Source: Nephromyces sp. MM_2019
Taxonomy: Eukaryota; Apicomplexa; Aconoidasida; Nephromycida
Reading direction: 5' to 3'
Assembly (NCBI GenBank): GCA_015657535.1
Contig: JADHZB010000175.1
Span: forward strand, 1-18,331
Length of the DNA stretch: 18,331 nt
Shown in pieces: positions 1 to 9,633 of this stretch. How positions within the stretch are numbered: the stretch's first letter is position 1; the number at the start of each line of letters is the position of its first letter. Below the pieces are notes generated by a model. The model worked only from the letters and a program-made list of their open reading frames with translations, was not told the DNA's origin and made no database searches. Position numbers and translations under genes: made by a program.

Positions 1-73
1 GTGTGTGCTGCTTTAACACCACCCTGTGTGTGCTGCTTTAACACCACCCTGTGTGTGCTGCTTTAACACCACT
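1..73. repeat. 25-bp tandem repeat at the left window edge
   Basis: The unit begins gtgtgtgctgctttaacacc and ends accct. It occurs at 1-25 and 26-50, with a third copy matching to about base 73. It then decays into related text (caccacttcccacaa, ctacttcccacaa) to about 125. The array probably continues to the left of the window. The short open frames across it are products of the repeat and not genes. Confidence 0.85.
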
Positions 74-550
74 CTTTGTGCACCACTTCCCACAATCCCT
101 CAGTGTTTGTGTGCTACTTCCCACAACAGTATGCCTCGGCATTGCATTTTCCCTCGCAATCACCCAACGAGGCCTACAGAGACTATTCTTATCCCCTTTG
201 CTCCCCTCCAAGCAAATAGCAACGAATTATAGGCCTAAAGGCTTCGCACGAAGACTGCGGCACACAATTAGAGCCAACTAGGCAGTTGCTAGGTGGGCGA
301 AGAGCTTAGAAGTTCTCATTCGCAAAGAACTGGAAACAAAGCTTACAAGATGAATGCTTTGAAGAAGTTATAGTACGCGGAAAACGCTTGTAATTGAGGC
401 TGTTTTCAGAGGGTATTCTTGTGAATGAAGGTGGGAGATGGATGGTGTGCAAACGGGTCTGATCGCTGGAGGATTTAGTTGCTATAGACAATAGTAATAA
501 GCTGAGAAGAAGTATCTGTAGGACTTGTTTGAATTCCTAGAGGAAGATGG

Positions 551-775
551 GAAGGAATTGTGTGATTCTCTGATAAGCGATAGGGTGGGTGAGGATTTTG
601 AGGGTAGATTTTATGTGTGAAGATGATGATTTTTTGACGAAGGAGTAGAGGGAATTGTGCAATTCTGAGAGATTTATCATTGAGTATGTGATTGAAGATT
701 TTCAAGATAGATTTGATGTGTGAAGATGATGATTTTTTGACGAAGAATTAGAGGGAATTATGTGATTTTATGAGC
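551..775. repeat. Degenerate tandem repeat of about 100 bp
   Basis: The phrase ggaatt(g/a)tgtgatt or a close variant recurs at about 554, 651 and 753. The phrase gatgtgtgaagatgatgatt and the following tttttgacgaag recur almost exactly at about 612-641 and 714-743. This gives about two and a bit copies with a period near 97-102 bases. No reading frame stays open through it, so I read it as a non-coding duplication. Confidence 0.65.
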
Positions 776-1388
776 TCATCTTCAAGCTGCACGAAAAAGC
801 GCAAAGCATTTTGGCTCGAAGAAAGTTCCTAGTTCCTTGCGGTGTAGAGTTTCTTTTCCTTAAAAGTAAAATAACACGGAATTCTCTTCAGTATAGATCC
901 ATATACTCTTTGCAGAGTATTCATGAGTTTATTAGCAGTGCATTAGGCTCCAAAGCCTCTTATTTTTTAGAGGGCTTTCAATGAGGAAGTCTACATACAT
1001 CATGTATACAGCTTGAGACGACAAAGTTCTCTTTATCATTCGTATTTTCAGATTCTCCACCACTGCAAAGCATGTAAAGGGAATATCTCCCCACGAAAGG
1101 CTTGTACTGTTGTATGTGTGTGCTTTCTATAGCTTGTTTACATATTTAGCAATTTTTATGGGTTGAAGCAGTCCATTTATTCATGAGGAAGTTTAGATTC
1201 AAATCGGAGAGAGTAGTGTGTGAATTCACCAGTGTTTTTGCTGGTATTTTTCTGGGGATTAACTTGCATAAAGCGATGAAGATGTGTGCAATTTGGATTT
1301 TTTGGATGAAGGTGCATTCAAATGGGAGGCTTGAAATGCTTGTGGTTACGTTTTTAATTTTTGCACCAAAAAGGTGTTACTCAAGCTT

Positions 1389-1403
1389 TATAAAGTATAA
1401 AAG
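1389..1403 (+). promoter_or_regulatory. Possible TATA element (weak)
   Basis: Two overlapping TATA-like words, tataaag and tataaaag, lie together about 410 bases before the carrier start codon. The distance is long unless the 5' UTR is long or has an intron. This rests on motif appearance only. Confidence 0.15.
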
Positions 1404-1810
1404 AGGTGCTTTTTTTTGAGTTGCTAATTCTCTTTTGACTGTACCCTCTTGTTTTTGCTTCATTTTCTCTTTGTTTTTCTTGCTTCGCTTGAAGATTGCT
1501 TTATACCTAGAAATTATAGTTTGAATTTGCTTTTTCTCGCTTTTTCCTCTTTTTGATGTGAAAATTTGCTGATTTTTCGTGGTTTCTCGCTGCTTGCTTT
1601 AGCGTTCTTGGCAATACACACATATCTGTTTATTGCTGCTTTTATACGTTTCGTTGTTCTGATCTTATATCTGTGTATTTTGCTGTTTTTATCGCTTTGC
1701 AGCACACATTTACTAGTTTCTCCCGACTATATTACGGATGTGAAGATTTTCCGTGTGCGTATGGTCGGTTCCAGCAGTGGTGGCGACACCCTGCTTAGGT
1801 GCTAACAAGC

Positions 1811-4800
1811 ATGACAGATGGAGGATGCAAGGATTTGGGAAGTGCATCTTCTACACTTAAGGGGCATCATATAGCCGATAATAGCTTGGCCGGTATGGAG
1901 GAGATGATGGGTGTGTCGGTTTGTGGGTGGGTGTGGGTGTGTGGCTGTGTTGGTGTGAAGTTATGTGTATGTGAATTTCTGTGTGAAAATATGTGTGTGT
2001 GTGAATCTGTGTGTGTTTGAAGCTCTCTGTTTCAAGGTATAATCACTCATTTTTCTAGTGATTTCTATTTGTTTTTCTCCCTCTTTTCAGTGACCATTCC
2101 TTTATATTCAATAAAAGCGTTGGTGATTGCTCAACATATATTTGCCATTAGATTGTGTGTATATTGCGAGTTTTCCCTGAAATAAACTCTTCATAGTCCT
2201 AGGTTCGAATATTGCAATGGGTAGCTGCTATAAGATTATCAGGGTTAGTGTGTGTGTGTCATCAATTCTGAGTTTTTACCGCTTTGCTTTCAGAAGATGC
2301 AAGCTTCTTTGGCCTCCCAAATAAATGGCGGCAGCTTCAAAGTACTGTCTGTGAAACTGGCCAGGAGGCACTGAGAAGTCATGCCTTTATTCATTTAACG
2401 AGTGGCGCTGTAGCTGGTAAGTTTTGTGAGAAAAAGAACGCACACACACCCTCTGTTTGACTCTAGCGGGAAGTGAGATTCCATTTGTGTGCGTAGTTTG
2501 TGTGCGAAATCCGCAAAAGGAAGTGAGATTCCACTTGTGTGCGTATTTTTTGTGCAAAAATTCCCGCTTTTCCTTACGCTGGGTAAAGTACAAGTGAAGT
2601 CTCGACCCTTGGGGCTAATGCAGTTTGGCCTGCTGTTTTTTCTTACGTGTGCTGCTCTATATTTCCTTTTTCTTCTGTGACATCGTATGTTTTGCACAAC
2701 CTGTGATCTGAACTTAAGGGCTATGGCTTTTCTACCCTTTTGTCAATGATCTGCCTCCATTTTCGCCGTTTTATCCCTCCCAAACTGCCACTTTCACGGG
2801 AAATCTTTTCCTTTGTTTTTATCACGAATTTTCCTCCTCTTTCTCACGACCTTAGATGCAGAAATACTACAAAGAACACACGAAAATACACCGAAAACGA
2901 CTGAATAATAAAATTTCCCAGAAACATTGGAAATCCCGCCGCTTTCATCTCTTCCTCATTCCATGGCCAAGCCGTTTTTTCCATCAAAAAGCAGCTTCTT
3001 TTCTTTAATCTTCAAGCTCCACCCTTTACCGAGACGCACACCATCTCAACCACCTCCTGCTGAACTGTCGAGATACACACAACAGCATCTTCACCACCAC
3101 CTGCAGAGCCACTCACACCACACCCACACATCACCTCCTGCAGAGCCTCACACATCACCACCACCTAAAAGGCAACCCACACACACAAAACCCTCTCCAA
3201 TCTGCTCATAGGTGGCTTCTCACGAACAGCAACTGCTCCACTTGATCGTATAAAGCTGGTGATGCAGTTGAGCTACTCTACCAATCGACTGACTTTATGG
3301 AATACCATCAAAATTATATATGGAGAGCCTGGAAGTCTTCATACTGGAGTTCTTGGTTTAGGCTCCAGGGGTGGGGTGGGAGGAGGAGGTATTTTATCGT
3401 TTTTTCGGGGTAATGGTACAAACTGCGTTAAGATCGCTCCGGAGACTGCAATCAAATTCTTTACCTATGATCTTTTTAAAAGAAGTTTTATAGGTGCTAC
3501 AGAGGAAGAATCATCAAAAACAGGAAACGAAGCTGGTATGTATACCTTTTGGATGGATTTTGTCGAGAATCTTCAATTAGGAGGTTGAAATTTGGCGAAG
3601 AAGCGGATGGAGGGGTTTTTGAAGGAAACAGGAAAAGATAGATTTTAGGGATTTCAAGCAGATTTCTATTTTTGTTAGTTTTTCAGGAAGTTTGCTTGCC
3701 TGCATATTGCAGAGAGAAGGCGATTTTTGTGGTATAGCTTGTGTGTTTTCGATGTAGAAAGCGGGTTGTTTCTTTTGGGCTGAAGCCTGCTTCTTTATTG
3801 TGCTCATTTTGTGGGTCTCAAAGCATTTGTTCCTGTCTAATTTTGAATGATTTGTTCGCTTTTTTCCCCTGCATTTTGTTTTGACCAAAAAACGGCCTTT
3901 TATATCGACTAGTTTAAGGCATAGTTATTCTCCTGGGAGTGTATTTCGTGATGAGTAGAAGCTTATTTCTCCACTTTGGCTTTGTAAGTTCATCACTATA
4001 TCATGCAGAAAGACATCTCTTCCAATGCATTTTTTTTGATAAACTGAGTTTATCAGTTTCTTCATACTACGCCTATCTGATGAGAAATCGGCTTAGTCTT
4101 TTTTTTTATCACTTTCTGCTTTGCTCATCTTCCTTAGTTTTTCCCCCAATAGTCATCAGCCGTCTTCTGTGTGAAAGAGCTGGCAAACTTTACCTGTGTA
4201 TATTGTCATGAATCTCTGCAGATTCTTTTTCGTTGGTGCTGAAGAAACTAGTGTGTGGAGGCTGTGCTGGAGCTACTTCTCAACTCATCGTCTACCCTAT
4301 GGAAGTTGTGAAGACGAGGTTAGCGAGTTGCCCTCCAAACTTGTATCGAGGTATAACGCATTGTATTATCTCTACGTGGAGAACTGAGGGGGGCAGAGCT
4401 TTATATAGAGGCTTAACTCCCTCCCTCATTGGTATCTTTCCTTATGCAGGTGAGATTACATGATATACTTTGTGTGCCAATGCAAGATGCTGCTATTAAG
4501 TATCCTTGCGATTATATTGAATCATTCTGATGTGAAAACAGAAAGTTCACCCTCGTGCTTATTATGAGGGTTAAGCCAGTGTGAATAGTAGATTAATACT
4601 ACTTCTTCATCTTCTTCACACTGTAAAACTGTTATTTTACTAGATATTTATTCTTCATCTTCTTTCTCTTCTTGTTTCTCTTCTCCTTCTTCTCCTTCTT
4701 CTTCTTCTTCTTCTCCTTCTTCTTCTTCTTCTTCTTCTCCTTCTTCTTCTTCTTCTTCTTCTTCTTCTTCTCCTTCTTCTTCTTCTTCTCCTTCTTCTCC

Positions 4801-5658
4801 TTCTTCTCCTTCTTCTTCTTCTTCTTCTCCTTCTTCTTCTTCTCCTTCTTCTTCTTCTTCTTCTTCTCCTTCTTCTTCTTCTTCTTCTCCTTCTTCTTCT
4901 TCTTCTTCTCCTTCTTCTTCTTCTTCTTCTTCTTCTCCTTCTTCTCCTTCTTCTTCTCCTTCTTCTTCTTCTTCTTCTTCTCCTTCTCCTTCTCCTTCTC
5001 CTTCTCCTTCTCCTTCTTCTTCTCCTTCTTCTTCTTCTCCTTCTTCTTCTTCTCCTTCTTCTTCTTCTCCTTCTTCTTCTCCTTCTTCTTCTCCTTCTTC
5101 TTCTTCTTCTTCTCCTTCTTCTTCTTCTCCTTCTTCTCCTTCTCCTTCTCCTTCTTCTTCTTCTTCTCCTTCTTCTCCTTCTTCTTCTTCTTCTTCTTCT
5201 TCTTCTTCTCCTTCTTCTTCATCATCTAATCGCCAGAATTCACCATACAGCCCAGCACTCACCTTGCGCTTCATTATCCCCTTTTTTTAGGCATTGATCT
5301 TGCAGCTTTCGAAACTTTTAAGCATGCGTATATGGTTTACCACCGGCTGGATCGTGTTTCAGCGACTGTTCCTACGCATATTCTCTTTGTTTGTGGTGCA
5401 ATGAGTAGTGCCCTAGGGCAGATAGTGGCCTACCCTATAGGTTTGCTAAGAACTAGGATGCAAGCTGATGGAATGGGGGGAAAACCAAGGAGATATACCT
5501 CATTGTTTGGAGCTTTTTGCAAGACCCTCAAAGAGGAGGGACCTACAGGTTTCTACAAGGGCATAGGCCCTAACCTACTTAAGGCTGTTCCAGCAGTTAG
5601 TATAAGTTGGGTGATTTACGAAAATTGTAAGGGATACTTGACAGGGATTGTTAAATGA
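1811..5658 (+). CDS. Mitochondrial carrier (SLC25), SCaMC / ATP-Mg-phosphate carrier-like, five exons
   Basis: Exon model: 1811-1892, 2294-2416, 3212-3535, 4222-4449, 5291-5658 (TGA at 5656). This gives 1125 nt and 374 residues; all introns are GT-AG and phase 1. All three carrier repeats are present: PLDRIK (78-83), PMEVVK (202-207) and PIGLLR (301-306). The last lacks the acidic residue, as is usual for this position in SCaMC-type carriers. The cytoplasmic-gate motifs YDLFK (154-158), FETFK (259-263) and YENCK (362-366) are intact. RGNGTN and IAPETAIKF (134-151), PYAGID (250-255) and VPAVSI (352-357) match the ATP-Mg/Pi branch. The Gly-Ile pair at 253-254 is typical of adenine-nucleotide carriers. 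The protein should exchange a nucleotide such as ATP-Mg for phosphate across the mitochondrial inner membrane; the substrate is inferred. Residues 1-57 contain no EF-hand, unlike Ca-regulated SCaMCs. Residues 108-128 are a Gly-rich matrix-loop insert. An in-frame TAG at 1796 precedes the chosen ATG. A second donor at 1911, also phase 1, would lengthen exon 1 by six codons. Exons 2-5 are very secure; exon 1 is less so. Confidence 0.94.
2469..2568. repeat. 50-bp direct duplication in carrier intron 2
   Basis: Two adjacent 50-base copies start at 2469 and 2519. Each opens with ggaagtgagattcca or ggaagtgagattcc, followed by a ttgtgtgcgta core and a second tgtgc segment. The copies lie near the 5' end of intron 2 (2417-3211). 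The rest of that intron is unremarkable, with a C- and CA-rich stretch at about 3030-3200 before the acceptor. Confidence 0.8.
4675..5220 (+). repeat. 546-base uninterrupted polypyrimidine (TTC/TCC) tract in carrier intron 4
   Basis: On the carrier's sense strand this stretch contains only T and C, arranged as runs of CTT triplets broken by CTC. It fills about two thirds of intron 4 (4450-5290) and ends 70 bases before the acceptor, which has its own run of T at 5282-5288. Long open frames of 185-208 codons on both strands (Phe/Ser, Lys/Glu or Glu/Gly only) arise because the triplets lack stop codons. I do not call them genes. Such polypurine-polypyrimidine DNA is known to be able to form intramolecular triplexes. 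Confidence 0.97.
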
Positions 5659-5670
5659 GATAACTAAGTG

Positions 5671-5704
5671 CTGTTACTACTACTATTACTAGTAGTAGTA
5701 GCAG
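5671..5704 (+). other. 15-bp stem-loop just after the carrier stop codon
   Basis: The left arm is ctgttactactacta (5671-5685), the loop is ttac (5686-5689) and the right arm is tagtagtagtagcag (5690-5704). In RNA all 15 positions pair, with one G-U wobble. The structure is built from a TAC run facing a TAG run and starts 12 bases after the TGA, so it should lie in the 3' UTR. It may affect mRNA stability or 3' end formation, or it may simply be a microsatellite inversion; the sequence does not decide this. Confidence 0.8.
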
Positions 5705-7141
5705 TATTATTATGTACTCATCATCGATTTATGGGTGGGCTGGGTTTGGAGCTTTTTCCGCTACTTCGATGTATCTTAGGTGTGTGTAAAGACTTGGCTC
5801 GACCCATATATAATGATGGGGTTAAAAAAAAGCTCTTTGCACTGCCTTTATTTCTGTGTTTGAATTGAAGTTTAACAAAACGCCAGGTATGAAGAGCTTG
5901 CTTTGAGGTTGAAGATGAAGTTATATTCATCAAGAATCAGTGGGAGCCCTTTTTTGTTCTTTTTTTGTAGATATTTTCCTTCAAGCAGTTGATTTCGTTA
6001 CGAAAAAGCAGTGGATGAGCTTTTTGCGAAAGAAGGGGTGTTTGTGGGTTAAGAAGTCCACTTTTCTCTTCAAGAAAGCCAGGAGACTACTACTACTACT
6101 TTGTGATGATTCTCAATTATTGCAAAGTTTGTGCGAATGACAGTGTGTTTGGCCAGCTGGGCAATCTCAAAGGTTCAGCTACTTTTTTTATCGTAAATTC
6201 CCGTTTTCGTCACAGGTTTTTCTGTTCTTGTCATTGTATATTGCTCTCATTCTGAGCCTTGTATGAAGCGTTGAAAATTTTTTGTCAAGCTATTGGCTTC
6301 TTGAGAAGTTAGTTTTGGGTTTCTTTCGGGACTCCAAGAGATTCTAATGTGCCTTGGTGGTTTTGTATTAATATGAAGCAGAGTAAGCAGGGCTATTCTG
6401 GGCTATTCTGGGCTATTCTGGGCTATTCTGGGATTCCCAAAGCTACCCCAACCTGCCCTCCATCTTTGACCGGTTCTGCGAAACTCTCAACTTTTGAACT
6501 GTCTTTCACGAGCTTGTGTGTGCTTCAAGAATCTTCTTTAACACTAGCGAATAGGCAGTAATAGTAGCTTTTCTTCCCTTCCAACCTCTCAGTTTAATGC
6601 CTTGCAACTAGGGTGTATATATAAATGCTCTGCACTACATCGTTATTATGCATCCTTATAGTCTAGGAAAAGTCGTTGCTGCTTAAATACGAGTATAGTG
6701 GGTTTTTCGCTACAGAAACGGCTGTGGCATTGAAGAAACGGCGAAAAATCATTTCACGCCTTGAAGATTTTGTCTGTACCCCAAGGAGTATGGCTGCTTC
6801 TTGGGTAGCTCCCTGTTAAAGACTGCTTATTGCCTGATCACAACATAAGAGGAATGTTCGAACTAGAAAACTCATCTATCCAGATTTCTAAAGGGTGTCT
6901 ATATACTTGAATCGTTGGGGACATTATCGTTGAGCTAGTTTTGTCGCTTGTTCGCTATTCTATAAATAACTCGATATGCTGGATGGGTTGCTGCTAGAGT
7001 GTAAGGTAAATGGTGTGTTTTTTTGTTTTGTGTATTCTCGAGAGTGCTAGTTGAACCCTGCTTCACTGTGTGTCCCCCATATCACTATTTCCCACTCGGA
7101 ATTTTCCTTACTCATATATCCCAACCAAATCCCAGTTTAAA
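5705..7141. other. Intergenic region downstream of the carrier
   Basis: It contains the decamer repeat listed separately and short open frames of up to 70 codons without family resemblance or good splice sites. The carrier 3' UTR must end somewhere in the first part. I saw no clear AATAAA signal and no tRNA-like structure. Confidence 0.45.
6391..6432. repeat. 10-bp tandem repeat, four copies
   Basis: Four exact copies of ggctattctg run from 6391 to 6430, followed by gg and then a diverged attccc. The array is short and lies in intergenic sequence. Confidence 0.9.
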
Positions 7142-7164
7142 AAGCCTCTCTTTTCGAGAGGCTT
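7142..7164. other. Perfect 9-bp hairpin
   Basis: aagcctctc (7142-7150) and gagaggctt (7156-7164) are exact reverse complements around the 5-base loop ttttc. It lies about 1.5 kb after the carrier gene and 50 bases before the CA microsatellite. It resembles a simple RNA stem-loop, but I see no gene that it obviously serves. Confidence 0.6.
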
Positions 7165-7219
7165 GTAGGTATATTTGGATTTTTTCAAAGCTATACTAGA
7201 TTAGTAGAAAATGAAGCAA

Positions 7220-7349
7220 ACACACACACACACACACACACAACACACACACACACACACACACACAACACACACACACACACACACACAACACACACAA
7301 CACACACACACACACACACACAAGACACACACACACACACACACACACA
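7220..7349. repeat. Interrupted (CA)n microsatellite
   Basis: Blocks of CA repeats are separated by single extra A bases (caacac) and one aagac, so the CA register shifts several times over about 130 bases. The Thr/His and Val/Cys open frames on the two strands are repeat artefacts. Confidence 0.95.
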
Positions 7350-7798
7350 AACAAGCATCATCAGTAGATCAGTATAAAACACTCACGTGCTACACTTGTA
7401 GCACTTATTGTCATTTTCACGCCTTATCAGAGGCAACGTTTACGCTGAAGAATATATACGCCTTCCTCCATTATTTTGCAAATTCTGGGTTCTTCATCGT
7501 AACACACCTTTGGTCCACAGTCGTTTAAAATAAGTGTTAAAGTGCCCTTCTGTACTTTTAAGCATGCTCACACACACAAACTGGGATGCCTTATAAATTT
7601 CTACCCTTTTCTCCTACTTCCTTTTTGTTATACCACCACCATTGCCGCAAGAATACTAGACAAAACCCCAAAATCCTCTTCGCTATATACGTACTTAGAC
7701 AGAGATCCACACGCTAGTCTTAGAGAGACTGAGAGTTTCATACACTAGTTTTAACATCAACTTTGCACTGAAAAAACCGCATGTTTTTGCTGTTTTAG

Positions 7799-7938
7799 AA
7801 ACTCCGAACGTTAGCAGCGAAGTAAATCTGTTAGGTTTTATATCGATTACAATCTCTATAATAACTGGCATGGGCAGGCAGTTATTTGACAGGTCTTTAG
7901 AACTCAGTATCTTTGCCTGCGTTTTTGTGGTAGTATAA
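7799..7938 (+). CDS. Candidate terminal coding exon of an unidentified gene (weak)
   Basis: A good acceptor (tttttgctgttttag, ending at 7798) is followed by 46 open codons to TAA at 7936. As in the well-supported genes, the acceptor opens a phase-1 frame. The peptide is moderately hydrophobic (LLGFISITISIITG, then RSLELSIFACVFVVV) and could be part of a membrane segment. I found no matching upstream exon between 5705 and 7798 and recognise no family. An open stretch of this length can occur by chance. Confidence 0.2.
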
Positions 7939-8897
7939 ATCAAACTGTATGCTCCGTATCGTGATAGTTACCCACAAATAGCTGGAGATAGCATACTTTG
8001 TGATATGCAAGAGTGCAATTTTGGCATTCTGAGGAAGAATGCATTGTTCCTTTAATCATACTTCAAAGATGGCAATTAAAGCTTCTTCCAGTTAAAAGCA
8101 TAAAACTTACTTCTTTCAAACGCTCTACGACTTTGTTGATATGATGAAAAGGATGTTACTAGGACCTTTCACAGCAAAACAGCATCATGTAGAACAGGCA
8201 CATACAGCGTGTGTGAGTGTACATACACTCATATAAATACATTCTAAAAAACACCCAACACTCGTTTTATGACCACGAAAACGCAAAGATTTTCCAGAAA
8301 CTTCGAGTATTTGCAAGTGACTTAAGAAGAAAATTAATGCTGCAGCTTCACTGCAGATGTAGAGCATCTGCGTGAAGCTTGCAGACATGTAGATGCATCA
8401 GGAGGGGAATAATCTGCTTGGAATGATGAGGAAGAAGACATGGACTTCCATCATCACTCACCTTAAGCTTCAGCGGCTTGTTGAGAGTAAATGCCGGAGC
8501 AATCACCCATATTCACACGTCTTTATACACTGCACCGGCAGCAGGTTAATTCCATATGGGCGAAAAAGAGCACATGTAAGCTAAAGAAATCTCTACGACT
8601 AAACTTCACCTAACACGTATGATGATAGCTCTCAACCAGGTATAATATAATCTGTACGAATAACAGTAAATAAACGGATAAAAAACTAAGTGAATGGTGT
8701 GTTGCACACACTTATTCTTCGGATTAACAGGGTAATTTCTATCAGAAATCTAACGGAAGACTGGGTATTTCTGGTAGTAGCAGCTTCGAACGCACCTAGT
8801 CTCTACAAAGCACGAATTAAGAGCCAAAAAAAACCACACACATAGAGATCTACCCACTAAAAACATTCATAAAACGCGAAGATATTCAAAAAATCAC
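7939..8897. other. Intergenic region, nothing recognised
   Basis: There are short open frames on both strands (67 codons at 8185-8388 on -, 63 codons at 8393-8584 on +) without supporting signals. A donor-like ggtgagtg occurs on the minus strand at about 8460, but no convincing exon precedes it. Confidence 0.4.
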
Positions 8898-9633
8898 CTA
8901 AAATGGGAAAAAACGAAGGAAACATGGAATAAATAACCTTACTAGGTTTATAACTAAAAAAATGAGTTCCTTTGAAGAAGCAGCTGAACAGCAGGAAGCC
9001 CCTACCAAGACAAAGTCACTCAGGCCAACAATAGCAATAGTCGAAGCAAAGACGTAGCTCAGAAGGGGTTTTTTTGCAGAAAAAAGGCCGAACAGCAGCA
9101 AGTAAAACTCTCCAAAAAACAATAACATGAAGAAAACTTTTGAAGCCAAAAAAGCCAGTATTTCAAGCGTTTGAATCCTCAATCACCCCTCGTTTCACCT
9201 CTCAAAGCAAATTCACCTACCCTCCACCCCTCACAAAACCAAACTCCCACCGATACTACACATTCCTGTACATATACTCCCATCCAAAGTACACTAAACT
9301 GCTCGAAAATCAATGGAAAAACCACAAAAAAGCTCTCATATTGCCCAGAAACAAAAGCCAAAAACTTCCATATATAAACTTCAATCCTTCACCAAATTTC
9401 TCATACTTACCGCCCTCCACCAACTTAATTTCCCTGTTGTTAGACTTGGCGAACTTTTTAAGTATCGAGAGGATATTTGACGGATCTTCAGTCGTTGAGT
9501 GCACGATGAGAAGGTCAGCTTCAACGAAGCATTCAATCCAATCTATATCTGCTATCCTCTCACACAGGCGCTTTAGGGATGATGTGAATCCCGGAGATTT
9601 CATGTTGATTTTGAAAGCATGCGTCGTACTCAT
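8898..9633 (-). CDS. Small ATX1/HMA-fold-like protein lacking the CxxC metal-binding motif
   Basis: Exon 1 is 9633-9411: ATG, 74 full codons plus one base, then the strong donor gtaagt at 9410 (phase 1). The start MSTTHAFKINM closely resembles copper chaperones of the ATX1 type. The order of secondary structure also fits a beta-alpha-beta-beta-alpha-beta HMA domain: strand 5-11, helix about 17-27, strands about 31-46, helix about 51-63, strand about 68-72. Where ATX1 has MTCxxC, this protein has MKSPGF, so Cys13 is Ser and Cys16 is Phe. Ordinary Cu(I) chaperone chemistry is therefore not expected. The last exon is uncertain. Phase-1 acceptors at 9002, 8984 and 8954 all enter one frame ending in TAG at 8898 and would add a hydrophobic tail (LIFLVINLVRLF). 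My preferred version is 8983-8898. The frame is open upstream of the ATG, with a phase-1 acceptor and pyrimidine tract at 9741, so a longer N-terminus is possible. Family assignment is by eye. Confidence 0.5.

Larger units (their letters stand above)
74..1810. other. Upstream intergenic region, no gene recognised
   Basis: Apart from the repeats listed separately I see no convincing gene here. The longest open frames (61-79 codons, for example 1183-1419 on + and 475-705 on -) show no family resemblance and no splice-site support. It may hold the promoter and 5' UTR of the carrier, and upstream non-coding exons cannot be excluded. Confidence 0.5.

Noticed and set aside
2170..2225. tRNA-like T-loop word ggttcgaat
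   Set aside because: The T-stem does not pair, the C after the loop is missing, and no D or anticodon arm or acceptor stem can be drawn around it. It also lies inside carrier intron 1.
2927..3211. Proline- and histidine-rich 94-codon open frame
   Set aside because: It lies wholly within carrier intron 2 and ends at the acceptor. Its composition reflects the CA- and C-rich intron sequence.
4632..5274. Long open frames (185-208 codons) on both strands made of Phe/Ser, Lys/Glu or Glu/Gly
   Set aside because: They come entirely from the stop-free TTC/TCC tract inside carrier intron 4. No start context, domain or flanking coding sequence supports them.
5668..5868. 66-codon Leu/Val-rich open frame after the carrier
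   Set aside because: Its first part is the TAC/TAG stem-loop read as codons. The rest has no family resemblance and lies in the carrier 3' UTR.
7142..7164. Histone-type 3' end stem-loop
   Set aside because: The hairpin has a 9-bp stem and 5-base loop and does not match the histone 6-bp stem and 4-base loop consensus. No histone gene is nearby.
7191..7528. Thr/His-rich and Val/Cys-rich open frames
   Set aside because: Products of the CA/GT microsatellite.
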